DNA from: Alphaproteobacteria bacterium
GTDB taxonomy: Bacteria; Pseudomonadota; Alphaproteobacteria; Bin95
Length of the DNA stretch: 60,212 nucleotides
Direction of reading: 5' to 3'
Assembly (NCBI GenBank): GCA_030833925.1
Contig: JAURGE010000003.1
Location: forward strand, 60,013 to 120,224
Below, piece after piece: positions 8,278-16,149 of the stretch. Within the stretch, counting starts at the first letter, position 1; each line of letters begins with the position of its first letter. The notes under the pieces were generated by a model, which saw nothing but the letters and a program-made list of their open reading frames with translations, did no database searches and was not told the origin of the DNA. The position numbers and the translations under genes are program-made.

Positions 8278-9258
8278 ATGAAAGTAAATGCGTTTGTTTT
8301 TGAAAAGCCTGGCGCGGCTGGTGTCATGAAGTGGCGTACATTTGAGCTAGGTGATCCTGGTCCCGGCGAAGCGTTAGTGCGCCATACAGCCATAGGCCTC
8401 AATTACATCGATATTTATCATCGCTCTGGCCTTTATCCCCTGCAATTTCCAAGCGGACTTGGGCTTGAAGCAGCTGGTGTTGTGGAAGCGGTTGGTAAAG
8501 GTGTGACACACGTGAAGAAGGGCGACCGTGTTGCATATGGTACTGGTACACTTGGCGCGTATTCTGAAGCCAGAATCATGCCTGCGCAGCACTTGCTGAA
8601 ATTACCTAACGGAATTTCGGATGAAGAAGGTGCCGCAATGATGCTTAAAGGCATGACTGTGGAGTATCTATTTAACCGTACATACAAGGTTAAAAAAGAT
8701 GAATGGGTCCTTTTCCAAGCTGCAGCGGGAGGTGTTGGGCTTATTGCTGGTCAATGGCTGGCGGCGATTGGAGCCCACGGGATAGGCACAGCTGGCGGCC
8801 CCAAGAAGGTCAAGCTTGCTAAGGAACATGGCTTTGAGCAGGTTATTGACTACAAGAAGACACAGAACATCGCTGACCGAGTTAAAAAGTTAACCAAGGG
8901 TGCGGGCGTGCCTGTTGTATTCGATAGTGTAGGCAAGGACACATGGGTCCAATCCCTCAACAGTTTGGCCCCCCGTGGCATGATGGTTAGCTTTGGAAAT
9001 GCTTCTGGTCCAGTGCCAGAATTTGGCCTAGGTGAATTGGCAAGTCGGGGTTCGCTCTACGTAACTCGCCCATCTTTGGTTGCTTATACTTCCACCCGTC
9101 AAGACCTTGAAAAATCAGCAAAAGCTCTTTTTAAGATGGTCACATCTGGCGCGGTGAAAATTGAAGTCAATCAGACCTATCCGTTAAAGGAGGCTGCACA
9201 AGCTCATCGTGATTTAGAGGGCCGCAAAACAACAGGCTCTACTATTTTTATACCCTGA
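8278..9258 (+). CDS. Quinone oxidoreductase (zeta-crystallin type, NADPH-dependent)
   Basis: This medium-chain reductase (326 aa) has a GroES-like N-terminus (GEALVRHTAIGLNYIDIYH, GLEAAGVVEAVGKGV) and a Rossmann half. The nucleotide-binding motif AAAGGVG lies at 148-154. It has no zinc-binding cysteine set, as expected for the quinone reductase branch, which reduces quinones or enones with NADPH. Length and order are standard. A GGGGGA site precedes the ATG. The 188 bases to the divergent GrdB-like gene form a shared promoter region with the palindrome ATTGCGCAAT near 8172-8181. A strong bidirectional terminator follows the stop. Confidence 0.93.
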   Translation: MKVNAFVFEKPGAAGVMKWRTFELGDPGPGEALVRHTAIGLNYIDIYHRSGLYPLQFPSGLGLEAAGVVEAVGKGVTHVKKGDRVAYGTGTLGAYSEARIMPAQHLLKLPNGISDEEGAAMMLKGMTVEYLFNRTYKVKKDEWVLFQAAAGGVGLIAGQWLAAIGAHGIGTAGGPKKVKLAKEHGFEQVIDYKKTQNIADRVKKLTKGAGVPVVFDSVGKDTWVQSLNSLAPRGMMVSFGNASGPVPEFGLGELASRGSLYVTRPSLVAYTSTRQDLEKSAKALFKMVTSGAVKIEVNQTYPLKEAAQAHRDLEGRKTTGSTIFIP

Positions 9259-9274
9259 TACTGAGTGCTTTTTA

Positions 9275-9316
9275 AAAACTGGCTTCAGGCAAGATGAACT
9301 GAAGCCAGTTTTTTTT
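9275..9316. terminator. Bidirectional intrinsic terminator
   Basis: A perfect 14-bp inverted repeat, AAAACTGGCTTCAG at 9275-9288 and its complement from 9299, flanks a 10-base loop. It is followed by T on the plus strand and flanked by T on the minus strand. It sits between the convergent quinone oxidoreductase and CMD-family genes and can end both transcripts. Confidence 0.88.
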
Positions 9317-9337
9317 ATGCCTAACCGATCGTTTGCT

Positions 9338-9886
9338 CTATTCGGGCAAAGGGTGCGCATCCAAGTGTGGCTGATAGCTCGGTTCTACATCGATACCTAG
9401 CGATGCCAACAGACGGACAACGCCGCAATAGAAGGCTATGACAATTACTAAATCGACCATTAGTTCGTGTGAAAGTTCAGTCGCGAGATCGGCGTAGGTT
9501 TTTTCAGCCATCCCACCGTCTACAGCCATTTCGCGTGCTGCCTTAAGGGCTGTGCGATAAAGTTCCGGTAACTGACTAGTTTTTCCTGAAGTTTCTTGCT
9601 TGACGGCCTCTATCTCAGCGTCAGATAGACCAAAATCCTTTCCTATTTTGACGTGATGAGACCATTCGTACGGGCTCTTGGCCAGCCACCCAACTTGTAG
9701 GATTACAAGTTCTCTGAGCTTGGGGTCGAGCTGAGACCCAAATCTGATCCAACTCCCTACCTTGCCAAATGCTCGGGCACCCTCCGTTGAGTGGGCAAGG
9801 GCTCTATGAAGATTAATAGGTCGTTTTAGGATGTCCTGGTCGCTCTCAGCGAGATCCTCAACATTGAGATATGGTAGTCGTGCCAT
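9338..9886 (-). CDS. Carboxymuconolactone decarboxylase (CMD/AhpD fold) family protein
   Basis: The 182-residue all-helical protein has the CMD-family core LRELVILQVGWLAKSPYEWSHHVKIGKDFGLSDAEIEAV, shown here by its parts LRELVILQV and YEWSHHVKIG. The AhpD CxxC pair is absent, so a peroxidase role of AhpD type is unlikely; it may be a lactone decarboxylase-like enzyme of unknown substrate. It starts one base beyond the stop of the aminotransferase gene upstream, so the two are almost certainly one transcript. The pairing suggests a shared catabolic step, but I cannot name it. Confidence 0.85.
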   Translation of the reverse strand: MARLPYLNVEDLAESDQDILKRPINLHRALAHSTEGARAFGKVGSWIRFGSQLDPKLRELVILQVGWLAKSPYEWSHHVKIGKDFGLSDAEIEAVKQETSGKTSQLPELYRTALKAAREMAVDGGMAEKTYADLATELSHELMVDLVIVIAFYCGVVRLLASLGIDVEPSYQPHLDAHPLPE

Positions 9887-9887
9887 G

Positions 9888-11060
9888 TTAGGCGGTCTCC
9901 GCTAGGTAGGAAGCAGCAGCGTCAAGTGCGCCGGCTCCGTGGGGCACCTTTAGGTGCTTTAATGTCAAATCAATGCCAGCCAGGGCACCCATAATCATTG
10001 GTTCGTTCAGATCACCCATGTGCCCAATCCGAAACGCTTTATCAGCCAGTACATGGAGTCCACCACCGAGGCTAACGTTGAATCGTTCCCTTGCAACTTT
10101 GCGAATAGCATTCATATCGGTGTGTCCTGCTTGTCGAACGCAGGTGATTGAATTTGATCGCGCCTTTGGGTCAAGAGTATTGAATTCTATTGCTCCACTC
10201 TCGGCCCATCGACTAACTGCGATACGTGTAGCTTCAGCAAGGCGTGCATGTCGCGCTATAATGTTATCCAACCCTTCCTCACGGACTTTTTCCATTACTT
10301 TCATTAAGCCCCAAACCATATGCATTGGGGCCGTACCGCAGAAGCGTCTATACGTTTCCATAGCCATCCGGCTCTTCCAGGACCAGTATTCTCGGTGTGT
10401 TATGCAGGCCTCTGAAGCTGCTAGTGCTTTTGGTCCAGCCGCGGTGAATGCAACACCAATTGGCATCATCAAGCCTTTTTGGGAGGCGGCAATTACGCAG
10501 TCAACGCCAGTGTCATCCATGTCTAATGCGTGGCAGCCAAAAGATGCGATGGCGTCCACTATTAACAAGGCTGGGTGTCCTGCAGCGTCGATAGCTGCCC
10601 TAATTGCATGCAGATCACTAACTGCACCTGTGGCGGTTTCTACGTGGACTGCAAGCACCGCTTTAATTTTATTTTCCGTATCGCGGCGCAGCGCATCTTC
10701 AACGGCCTGAGGATCAATCGGTGAACGCCAGTCATTACTCAACCGACGAGTTGAAATACCGAAGGCTTTTACCATGTCATCCCAAACGAGGGAAAAACGG
10801 CCAGTATCAGGCATCAGCACCTCGTCTCCTGGTGACAGGAGGTTGACTATTGATGCTTCCCACGCCCCGTGGCCATTAGCAATATATGCGAAAACTTCAC
10901 CCTTTGTTCGGAAAAGGTCCTTAAGTTCCTCAAACATCTTGAGCATTGTTTCCATAAACTCGGGTGCGGAAAAATCCTCCGCTGGCCGGTGCATGGCGCT
11001 CAGCACATCTTCAGGAATATTGGTTGGACCTGGAGTGTGTAGAAACATTCTTCCTGGCAT
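9888..11060 (-). CDS. Class V aminotransferase (serine/alanine-glyoxylate aminotransferase family)
   Basis: This PLP enzyme (390 aa) of the alanine/serine-glyoxylate transaminase branch starts with the family block FLHTPGPTNIPEDVL. The PLP lysine is in ASQKGLMMPIG, and LIVDAIASFGCHALDMDD precedes it with the aspartate that contacts the pyridine ring. The C-terminal GGLHVLADKAFRIGHMGDLN is typical. Likely roles are glyoxylate/serine or photorespiration-like C2 metabolism, or taurine/2-aminoethyl compounds; the exact donor cannot be read. The downstream CMD gene begins within two bases of its stop, so the pair forms an operon on the minus strand. Confidence 0.9.
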   Translation of the reverse strand: MPGRMFLHTPGPTNIPEDVLSAMHRPAEDFSAPEFMETMLKMFEELKDLFRTKGEVFAYIANGHGAWEASIVNLLSPGDEVLMPDTGRFSLVWDDMVKAFGISTRRLSNDWRSPIDPQAVEDALRRDTENKIKAVLAVHVETATGAVSDLHAIRAAIDAAGHPALLIVDAIASFGCHALDMDDTGVDCVIAASQKGLMMPIGVAFTAAGPKALAASEACITHREYWSWKSRMAMETYRRFCGTAPMHMVWGLMKVMEKVREEGLDNIIARHARLAEATRIAVSRWAESGAIEFNTLDPKARSNSITCVRQAGHTDMNAIRKVARERFNVSLGGGLHVLADKAFRIGHMGDLNEPMIMGALAGIDLTLKHLKVPHGAGALDAAASYLAETA

Positions 11061-11089
11061 TTTGAACTTTCAATTTTCTGGCTGAGGAG

Positions 11090-11123
11090 AAAAAAGGAAG
11101 GGCGACAGATTAACTGCCGCCCT
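11090..11123 (-). terminator. Intrinsic terminator of rne
   Basis: On the minus strand, just after the rne stop, a 9-bp stem (GGGCGGCAG / CTGTCGCCC, one G-U or mismatch pair) with loop TTAAT is followed by TTCC and six T. It separates rne from the aminotransferase operon downstream on the same strand. Confidence 0.7.
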
Positions 11124-11136
11124 GTTAGACTTTTCG

Positions 11137-13704
11137 TTACGAACGTAGCCGACGCCACCATCCAGTGCGTGGAGGCCCAGATGGTTCGGGCTCAGGCTCT
11201 TCCATGGATTTGGAGGGTGGGGGCTCAGATCTCGAATTGATTTCTGATGGTTCTGGTTCGACTATTGTTTGAGCTATCGTCTGAGTTTCCGAAGCGTCCT
11301 CAGAACTTGGTTCAGATGTCCTGTTCTGCTCTTGATTTATTGTTTCGCTGACCACCGTTTTAGTTGCAGTATTGTCGGCAAGATTGTCGGCAACGGTAGG
11401 AATTTCACTAAGATCCGCCCCAGACTTTCCGCGTCCACCCCGGCGGCGTCGGCGTCGGCGTGGCCCTTTCTGCTCCTCATTCTCACTGTCGGCAACGGCA
11501 TCAGCGTTTTCAGTAATGGGATCAGCATTTTCAATCGTTGCCTCACCATCAATGAGTTCAACATCTTCGTCCTCGGCACCTTTGCGCCGACGCCCACCGC
11601 GACGTCCACGGCGGCGACGGCGGTTTGTGTTCTCATCTTCATCATCTTTAATATTCGATGGCGTGGAGGTTGCGCTTTTCTCTTCATCTTCTCTGGCTAA
11701 TTTGGGTTCTCGCTCATTGGTTGCATCATCTCGTTTGCGACCTGGTCGCCTATTCCTGGCTGGACGCTCTTCAGCTCCCTCGTCTCGGTTATTGTGCCGA
11801 TGGCTATCAAAGTCTTGATTGCGGGCCTGAGAATTGTCGGTCTTGTTGTTATTTCGTCCAATTACTTCCACTAATCGTTGGTGAGCAGCCAAAGAATTGT
11901 CTTGGGTGAAAAGCAATCGTGCACCGTACATTTCCTCGATCCGTTGAATGCCATCGCGCTTATGATTCAAAAGGTAGACTATAGTTTCAGCAGCTGCCCT
12001 GACAGCAATGTCAACGTTGCCGCCGGCCTGAAATGCACAATCTTCTGCCGCTCTAAGTAGTCCAAGTGCATTAGACTCAACACTTCGAACCCGACCAATT
12101 CCAGCGCAGACCTCACACTCATGGAAGCTAGTTTCGAACATCGAGGGGCGAAGGCGTTGTCTTGAAATTTCGACTAGACCCAAGGGGCTCATCCGACCCA
12201 CATGTACGCGCGCCCGATCAACCTTGATTGCCTCTTTGAGTTTACGCTCGACAGCCGCGTTATTCCTCCGATCATCCATATCGATAAAGTCTATGACAAC
12301 GATTCCAGCCAGCTCGCGAAGCCGGAGTTGGCGGGCAGCTTCGGCCGCAGCCTCAAGATTTGTCTTTAAGGCAGTCTCTTCGATATTTCTCTCTCGTGTT
12401 GACCGCCCCGAGTTCACGTCAATCGCAACCAATGCCTCGGTTTGGTTTATCACAAGATAGCCACCCGACGGCAAACGCACGATAGGGTTAAATAGGCCTT
12501 CCAGGCGCCCCTCAACGCCCCGCGCTTGGAAAAGAGGAACTGGGTCCTTGTAAGGCTGTACCCGTTTTGCGTGACTTGGCATGAGAGACCGCATGAAGTC
12601 TTTGGCTTCGCGATAGGCACCCTCACCTTCAACGAGCACTTCATCGACATCTCGGCCATACAGATCGCGAATTGCTCGCTTAACCAAGCTCGCTTCTTCG
12701 TAAATAAGAGCAGGAGCAGAAGAGGTCAGGGTTCGCTCTCTTATCTCATCCCAAAGTCTTAGGAGAAATTCATGGTCTCTTTTTAGTTCGGCCTTGGTCC
12801 GTTCTACACCAGCTGTTCTGACAATCGTTGCCATACCTTCTGGTAAATCAAGATCATCAATTAAACTTTTTAGGCGTTTCCGATCATTTGCATCGGTAAT
12901 TTTTCGAGAAATACCCCCACCATTGCCGGTGTTTGGCATCAAAACACAATACCGGCCCGCCAGAGATATAAATGTCGTCATAGCGGCACCCTTGCCGCCT
13001 CGCTCTTCCTTGCCAACTTGGACAAGCATTATCTGTCCACGTTTGATGACTTCTTGGATTTTATAGCGATTATTGGACGGGTGACGGCGCCGCTGCTGTT
13101 GTCGCCGGCGAGATCTGCCGCGATTCTGGTCGTAGTTTCGACCTCCTTCGGCATTATCGTCTTCGGCATCTTCTTCAGAGAATTCATCTTTTACTTCGTC
13201 GAACGCTCTTTCGTTGGCGTCGACGCCCTCAACATCGTCTTCCTCATTAGGTTCGTTCACGGAGGTTTCAGCTACCTCAGCGTTGTTGTCCTCTTCGTTC
13301 GATTCAGACGAGAGAAGTTCGATGGCATTATCTTCGTCAGCTGATTCTGTTTGATTGGCAGAATCAAAACTGTCATCAATGCCGTCGTCATCGTCCTGGT
13401 CAATCCGATCTTCACGTTCATCGGATGTTTCGGCCAGCAAGGCCTCTCGGTCTGCTACAGGAATACGGTAATAGTCAGGGTGAATTTCGCTAAACGGCAG
13501 AAACCCGTGTCGATTACCACCATAGCTAACAAAGGCCGCCTGCAGAGAAGGCTCTACCCGAGTGACCTTTGCAAGATAAATATTGCCCTTCAGTGTTCGA
13601 AGGGAGGCGCTTTCAAAGTCTAATTCTTCCAGCCCGTTGGGGCCGATAACGACGACACGCGTTTCTTCGCTGTGCGCAGCGTCGATCAGCATTGATTTGG
13701 ACAT
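11137..13704 (-). CDS. rne: Ribonuclease E
   Basis: This is the main endoribonuclease of mRNA decay and rRNA/tRNA processing, 855 aa. It begins MSKSMLIDAAHSEETRVVVI. The S1 domain is split by an acidic, low-complexity insertion at about residues 95-195, followed by an RGRSRRRQQQRRR run, as in alphaproteobacterial RNase E. The catalytic DNase I-like part shows VAIDVNSGRSTRERNIEETA and GIVVIDFIDMDD, which hold the two metal-binding aspartates. The zinc-link CEVC follows. The C-terminal third is disordered, rich in RRRR and GRRGG blocks and acidic patches, and would be the degradosome/RNA-binding scaffold. The single gene has a leader of more than 400 bases. Confidence 0.96.
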   Translation of the reverse strand: MSKSMLIDAAHSEETRVVVIGPNGLEELDFESASLRTLKGNIYLAKVTRVEPSLQAAFVSYGGNRHGFLPFSEIHPDYYRIPVADREALLAETSDEREDRIDQDDDDGIDDSFDSANQTESADEDNAIELLSSESNEEDNNAEVAETSVNEPNEEDDVEGVDANERAFDEVKDEFSEEDAEDDNAEGGRNYDQNRGRSRRRQQQRRRHPSNNRYKIQEVIKRGQIMLVQVGKEERGGKGAAMTTFISLAGRYCVLMPNTGNGGGISRKITDANDRKRLKSLIDDLDLPEGMATIVRTAGVERTKAELKRDHEFLLRLWDEIRERTLTSSAPALIYEEASLVKRAIRDLYGRDVDEVLVEGEGAYREAKDFMRSLMPSHAKRVQPYKDPVPLFQARGVEGRLEGLFNPIVRLPSGGYLVINQTEALVAIDVNSGRSTRERNIEETALKTNLEAAAEAARQLRLRELAGIVVIDFIDMDDRRNNAAVERKLKEAIKVDRARVHVGRMSPLGLVEISRQRLRPSMFETSFHECEVCAGIGRVRSVESNALGLLRAAEDCAFQAGGNVDIAVRAAAETIVYLLNHKRDGIQRIEEMYGARLLFTQDNSLAAHQRLVEVIGRNNNKTDNSQARNQDFDSHRHNNRDEGAEERPARNRRPGRKRDDATNEREPKLAREDEEKSATSTPSNIKDDEDENTNRRRRRGRRGGRRRKGAEDEDVELIDGEATIENADPITENADAVADSENEEQKGPRRRRRRRGGRGKSGADLSEIPTVADNLADNTATKTVVSETINQEQNRTSEPSSEDASETQTIAQTIVEPEPSEINSRSEPPPSKSMEEPEPEPSGPPRTGWWRRLRS

Positions 13705-14143
13705 CTAATTTTTTCTCCAGCGCGGAGCTGAAGCTAATGCTTTGACCGGGTTGAACCGAAAGGCGAAAGCCCTGCGTTTTCAAAGAAACGCGGCGAGATA
13801 TTGGCCTAACTGCTTGGCTGTAATAGTCGGTCATGCGGGCTCCAGGTGTGCGCGCAACGTTAATTCTGCGTTCGGAACCGGTCACGCGCGCTCAGGCATC
13901 AGCACTGTTAGCGCGACACTAACCGGTCTTCGTCGTCTCACCTAGCGCCTCATATCAGCGTGTCCAGGTGGCGCGTCGAAATAAATCCTTCATATGTATT
14001 TATAGGTAGAACGGAAAACCAACAACAAAAATCGGTAATAACCGAATCTTCTCCTTAGTTTCTCTTTCTTCCAATTATGGTGCGGTGCATTTCTCCAGCA
14101 ATTCTATTGCGGGGCCGCGGTTATCTGACCGACTGGTAAATTC
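13705..14143 (-). other. Long leader and promoter region of rne
   Basis: About 440 bases without a convincing gene separate the rne start from the AMP-ligase stop. On the minus strand it contains a predicted promoter (13999-14028) and thus an rne leader of nearly 300 bases. The leader is GC-rich and holds inverted repeats such as CGCGCT/AGCGCG near 13885-13915. Long leaders let RNase E control its own mRNA in other bacteria; that this one does so is inference. Confidence 0.45.
13999..14028 (-). promoter_or_regulatory. Predicted sigma-70-type promoter for rne
   Basis: On the minus strand TTGTTG (14028-14023) and TATAAA (14004-13999) are separated by 18 bases in an AT-rich stretch upstream of rne. 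The -10 match is good, the -35 moderate. No other candidate of this quality lies between it and the start codon. Confidence 0.4.
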
Positions 14144-15682
14144 CTATTTTGCTTTTTCCTTAGCAAGAAGATCACGCAATTCAGTTTTTAGAACTTTGCC
14201 ATAATTATTTTTAGGTAAATTTTTAACAAAACGATAACTTTTTGGGCGTTTAAAGCGCGCAATTAGATCCTGACAATGCGCATCCAAAGATTTTTCATCA
14301 ATTCCAGTACCTGGACGGGCTACGACATATGCAAGGACATTTTCGCCCCACTCTTCATCTGGTTCACCAATTACAGATACTTCTACTACCCCGGGGTGTT
14401 TTAACAGCGCTTCCTCTACCTCCCTGGGGTAAATGTTCGTGCCGCCCGAGATGATCATGTCCTTCGAACGGTCCCGCAGTGTTAGATATCCTTCCGCATC
14501 TAAAAATCCTACATCACCGGTGTGCAGCCAGCCATTTCTAAGTGTTTCGGCCGTAGCTGCTGCGTTTTCCCAATAACCAGACATGACCACGTCGCTTCTA
14601 ACGCAAATTTCGCCGATCTCTCCAACAGGAGCTGGCTGATCGTTAGCGTCAGCCACCATAACCTCTACATTTGCAAAGGCTCGACCTACAGAGGCGATAT
14701 GAGCTTCGTAATTTGGATGACCTACGGCAGCTATATCTGACCGGGGAAGACAGGTGATGGTCATTGGGCATTCGCCTTGCCCATAAATTTGGACAAGGAC
14801 GTTGCCAAATACGGATTTAGCAGCTTTACAGTCCTCAACATACATTGGCCCACCGCCATAGACGATCGTTTTCCAGTTACTGCAATCGGCTGCGGCAATA
14901 GCGGGATGTTCAATAAGGCGTTTTACCATCGTGGGGGCAGCAAACATTGCTGCTTTGGGTGTTTTTGGAAGAAGTTCAAATATTTCTGGTGGATCAAATT
15001 TACCACTCTCCGGCACTACCTGGGCACCCATTCCAGCAACAAAAGGCAACCCGTAAAGCCCTCCTCCATGAGACATTGGTGCGGCATGAAGCCAGTGCTC
15101 GCCCTCAGCTGGAACATCAACATCTGAAAAATATGCGAGGGCACAGCCTAGCAGGTTTCGGTTAGAGAGTGTTGCTCCCTTTGGTCTTCCGGTGGTGCCA
15201 GAAGTGTAGAACAGCCAGGCAGGATCCTCTGCTGCCCGCGCAACTATGTCGAGTGGATCTTCTTGAAGAAGCCTGGAAAAATCCGTTGTGCCAGGAACAA
15301 TCAATCTTTTGCAAAGTGGCAGATCGGTCAAAATGCCATTTATGCCATTAAATAAGTCATCCGTGGCGAAGCAGATCTTTGTCCCTGAGTTTTCTAAAAT
15401 GTACTGGATCTCTCTGGGATGTAGCTTGGCATTGATAGGCACTGCAACGAGCCCCGCGAACCAGCAACCGTAAAGTACTTCCAAGAATTCCGTGCAGTTA
15501 CTCATTGCAAGACCAACTCGGTCACCGGGTTTGAGACCTGCTTTTTCACTAAGCCAGCGAGCTATTGAACCTGCCCGACGGGCAAATACTGAATAAGAAG
15601 CAACTGCGTTTGTGCCGCGCATCAGGGCAGTAGTATTTGGACGAGCGCGAGCTGCTCTAAGGAGGAGGTGGGCAATATTCAT
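14144..15682 (-). CDS. AMP-dependent acyl-CoA synthetase/ligase
   Basis: This 512-residue member of the ANL superfamily activates a carboxylic acid as acyl-AMP and then forms the CoA thioester. The AMP-binding P-loop motif is LFYTSGTTGRPKGATLS. YGQGECPM, the hinge LHTGDVGFLDAEGYLTLRDR, SKDMIISGGTNIYPREVEEA and the C-terminal catalytic lysine in NNYGKVLKTEL are all present. The pattern suits medium- or long-chain or aromatic acyl substrates; the exact one is unknown. It stands alone on the minus strand, divergent from the helicase gene across 467 bases. Confidence 0.92.
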   Translation of the reverse strand: MNIAHLLLRAARARPNTTALMRGTNAVASYSVFARRAGSIARWLSEKAGLKPGDRVGLAMSNCTEFLEVLYGCWFAGLVAVPINAKLHPREIQYILENSGTKICFATDDLFNGINGILTDLPLCKRLIVPGTTDFSRLLQEDPLDIVARAAEDPAWLFYTSGTTGRPKGATLSNRNLLGCALAYFSDVDVPAEGEHWLHAAPMSHGGGLYGLPFVAGMGAQVVPESGKFDPPEIFELLPKTPKAAMFAAPTMVKRLIEHPAIAAADCSNWKTIVYGGGPMYVEDCKAAKSVFGNVLVQIYGQGECPMTITCLPRSDIAAVGHPNYEAHIASVGRAFANVEVMVADANDQPAPVGEIGEICVRSDVVMSGYWENAAATAETLRNGWLHTGDVGFLDAEGYLTLRDRSKDMIISGGTNIYPREVEEALLKHPGVVEVSVIGEPDEEWGENVLAYVVARPGTGIDEKSLDAHCQDLIARFKRPKSYRFVKNLPKNNYGKVLKTELRDLLAKEKAK

Positions 15683-16017
15683 CGGAGCCTCGGCGCATTA
15701 CGTTAATCACGCATTGTAAACATGAGCTTACCTGACCAGCAAAGAATTCAAGGCACCATAAACATTCTTTTTGCTTTGTGTTTTATGTCAGGAGGTAAAT
15801 CGATCAAAACGCTAGGTACAGATAATAGCTATTCAGACCCGATTTTAATTTTCGAAATGAAAAACCGATAAAGTATTATTTACGAGCATTACAATCATGG
15901 CATCCAACTGTTCAATAAAAATGTTGGCGGTGAATTGATTTCGGGCACCTGCCAATCGTCGATAGCCGCGCTAATTGGCCAAAAAATAACTGCAACTTGG
16001 CAAAATCCAAGATAACG

Positions 16018-16046
16018 TTGACAAAAATCCGAAATTTTACTATGTC
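16018..16046 (+). promoter_or_regulatory. Predicted sigma-70 promoter of the DEAD-box helicase gene
   Basis: A perfect -35 TTGACA (16018-16023) is followed after 17 bases by TATGTC (16041-16046). The leader to the ATG at 16150 would be about 95-100 bases and would contain the hairpin at 16067-16101. Confidence 0.6.
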
Positions 16047-16066
16047 GCCTCTAATACAAGTCGTTC

Positions 16067-16101
16067 GAGCTCTCCAGTACCAGAGTGCTACTGAAGAGCT
16101 C
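16067..16101 (+). promoter_or_regulatory. Stable hairpin in the helicase leader
   Basis: A 13-bp arm (GAGCTCTCCAGTA, 16067-16079) pairs with 16089-16101 with a single mismatch around a 9-base loop. There is no T-run, so it does not look like a terminator. It lies between the predicted promoter and the start codon, so it would form in the mRNA leader and could affect stability or cold-dependent expression. Confidence 0.55.
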
Positions 16102-16149
16102 CGGATTGCTATATTTCTCTAAAACTTATCAGTGATTGATTAACCCTGC

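Larger units (their letters stand above)
15683..16149. other. Intergenic region between the acyl-CoA synthetase and the DEAD-box helicase
   Basis: This 467-base AT-rich stretch carries no convincing gene on either strand. The right part holds a predicted promoter (16018-16046) and a long hairpin (16067-16101) that belong to the helicase leader. The left part must contain the start signals of the acyl-CoA synthetase, but I see no clear -35/-10 pair there. Confidence 0.5.

Noticed and set aside
11269-11909. Several long plus-strand frames opposite the end of rne
   Set aside because: They mirror the low-complexity arginine/acid codons of RNase E and give compositionally odd proteins without family features.
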